5,672 nt of DNA from Bacillota bacterium. Its GTDB lineage: Bacteria > Bacillota_I > Bacilli_A > RFN20 > CAG-826. The notes beneath the pieces were generated by a model. The model ran no database searches. It was not told the DNA's origin and worked only from the letters and a program-made list of their open reading frames with translations. How positions within the stretch are numbered: position 1 is the stretch's first letter; each line of letters starts with the position of its first letter. The stretch is from contig DOQE01000131.1 in assembly GCA_003512585.1 (NCBI GenBank), positions 1,524 through 7,195 on the forward strand, written 5' to 3'. Positions 5,386 through 5,672 of this stretch are shown piece after piece. A program made the position numbers and the translations under genes.

Positions 5386-5672
5386 ATGTTAGAAAAGCAT
5401 TACGAACCCGTCAAAGTCGAAGAAGGGAAATACGATAATTGGGTCAATAGCGGTTATTTTAGTTGCGGAGATAAAACCAAACAGCCATTTTCATTGGTAA
5501 TACCTCCCCCAAATGTAACCGGCAAACTCCATTTAGGACATGTCATGGATACGATCCCTGATGACATTATCGCTAGATATAAACGCATGATGGGCTTTGA
5601 TGTCTTGTGGGTACCCGGGGTTGACCATGCCGGTATTGCAACCCAAGCCAAAGTCGAAGCCAAATTAAGGGA
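5386..5672 (+). CDS. valS: Valyl-tRNA synthetase, N-terminal part, cut by the window end
   Basis: Ninety-five full codons are visible of a protein that is usually about 870-950 residues; the frame runs off the window end. ValRS is a cytoplasmic class Ia synthetase that joins valine to tRNA-Val using ATP (EC 6.1.1.9). The visible part is the start of the Rossmann catalytic domain: residues 5-24 hold the usual N-terminal tail with W19, followed by IPPPNVTGKLHLGH (39-52), in which HLGH is the class I HIGH signature. WVPGVDHAGIATQAKVEAKL (about 75-94) is a family hallmark. The start has an AGGAG site 6 nt upstream. The tRNA-Val T-box in front independently supports valine specificity over the related IleRS or LeuRS. 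The editing domain, KMSKS loop and C-terminal coiled coil lie outside the window. Confidence 0.97.
   Translation, partial: MLEKHYEPVKVEEGKYDNWVNSGYFSCGDKTKQPFSLVIPPPNVTGKLHLGHVMDTIPDDIIARYKRMMGFDVLWVPGVDHAGIATQAKVEAKLR

Noticed and set aside
5454..5663. Reverse-strand open frame at the right end
   Set aside because: It is the antisense of valS, whose forward translation carries HLGH and DHAGIATQ.
1..5672. CRISPR array, insertion sequence, tRNA/rRNA gene or phage element
   Set aside because: No spaced direct repeats, transposase-like frames, terminal repeats or cloverleaf sequences were seen. The region is dense housekeeping coding sequence.

Overview
The window is a compact, AT-rich, single-strand housekeeping segment of a low-G+C Gram-positive bacterium. 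All genes lie on the plus strand. The order is: a TPR-like hypothetical gene (5' end missing), tig (trigger factor), lon (ATP-dependent protease), engB/ysxC (ribosome-assembly GTPase), a tRNA-Val-responsive T-box leader, and the first 95 codons of valS (valyl-tRNA synthetase). The T-box leader and A/G-rich Shine-Dalgarno sites point to Firmicutes or related Mollicutes. From memory, Bacillus subtilis has ysoA-tig-clpX-lonB-lonA-ysxC, and Mycoplasma genitalium has MG237-tig-lon. The direct tig-lon junction without clpX leans towards an Acholeplasma-, Erysipelotrichia- or RF39-like lineage; this is inference. All tryptophans are TGG, no reading frame contains an internal TGA, and lon itself stops at TGA, so the standard bacterial code fits.

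Layout: 1-794 is the 3' part of an alpha-helical, TPR-like protein. 795-877 is an 83-bp gap with a possible tig promoter whose spacer holds a perfect 14-bp palindrome. 878-2152 is tig, 2193-4550 is lon and 4543-5118 is engB. These three are closely packed, with a 40-nt gap between tig and lon and an 8-nt overlap between lon and engB, and probably form one transcription unit. It ends at an intrinsic terminator whose hairpin starts inside the last engB codons. A new promoter candidate follows at once (5134-5162), then a complete T-box leader (about 5169-5374), then valS from 5386 to beyond the window end.

Functionally the block covers protein birth, quality control and translation. Trigger factor receives nascent chains at the ribosome exit, Lon degrades misfolded and regulatory proteins, EngB supports large-subunit assembly, and ValRS charges tRNA-Val. 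The T-box lets uncharged tRNA-Val switch on valS separately from the upstream operon.

I did not find an undescribed system here. The most worthwhile observations are the well-resolved T-box with two adjacent valine codons in its specifier region, the palindrome upstream of tig, and the uncharacterised TPR-like gene in a conserved position beside tig.
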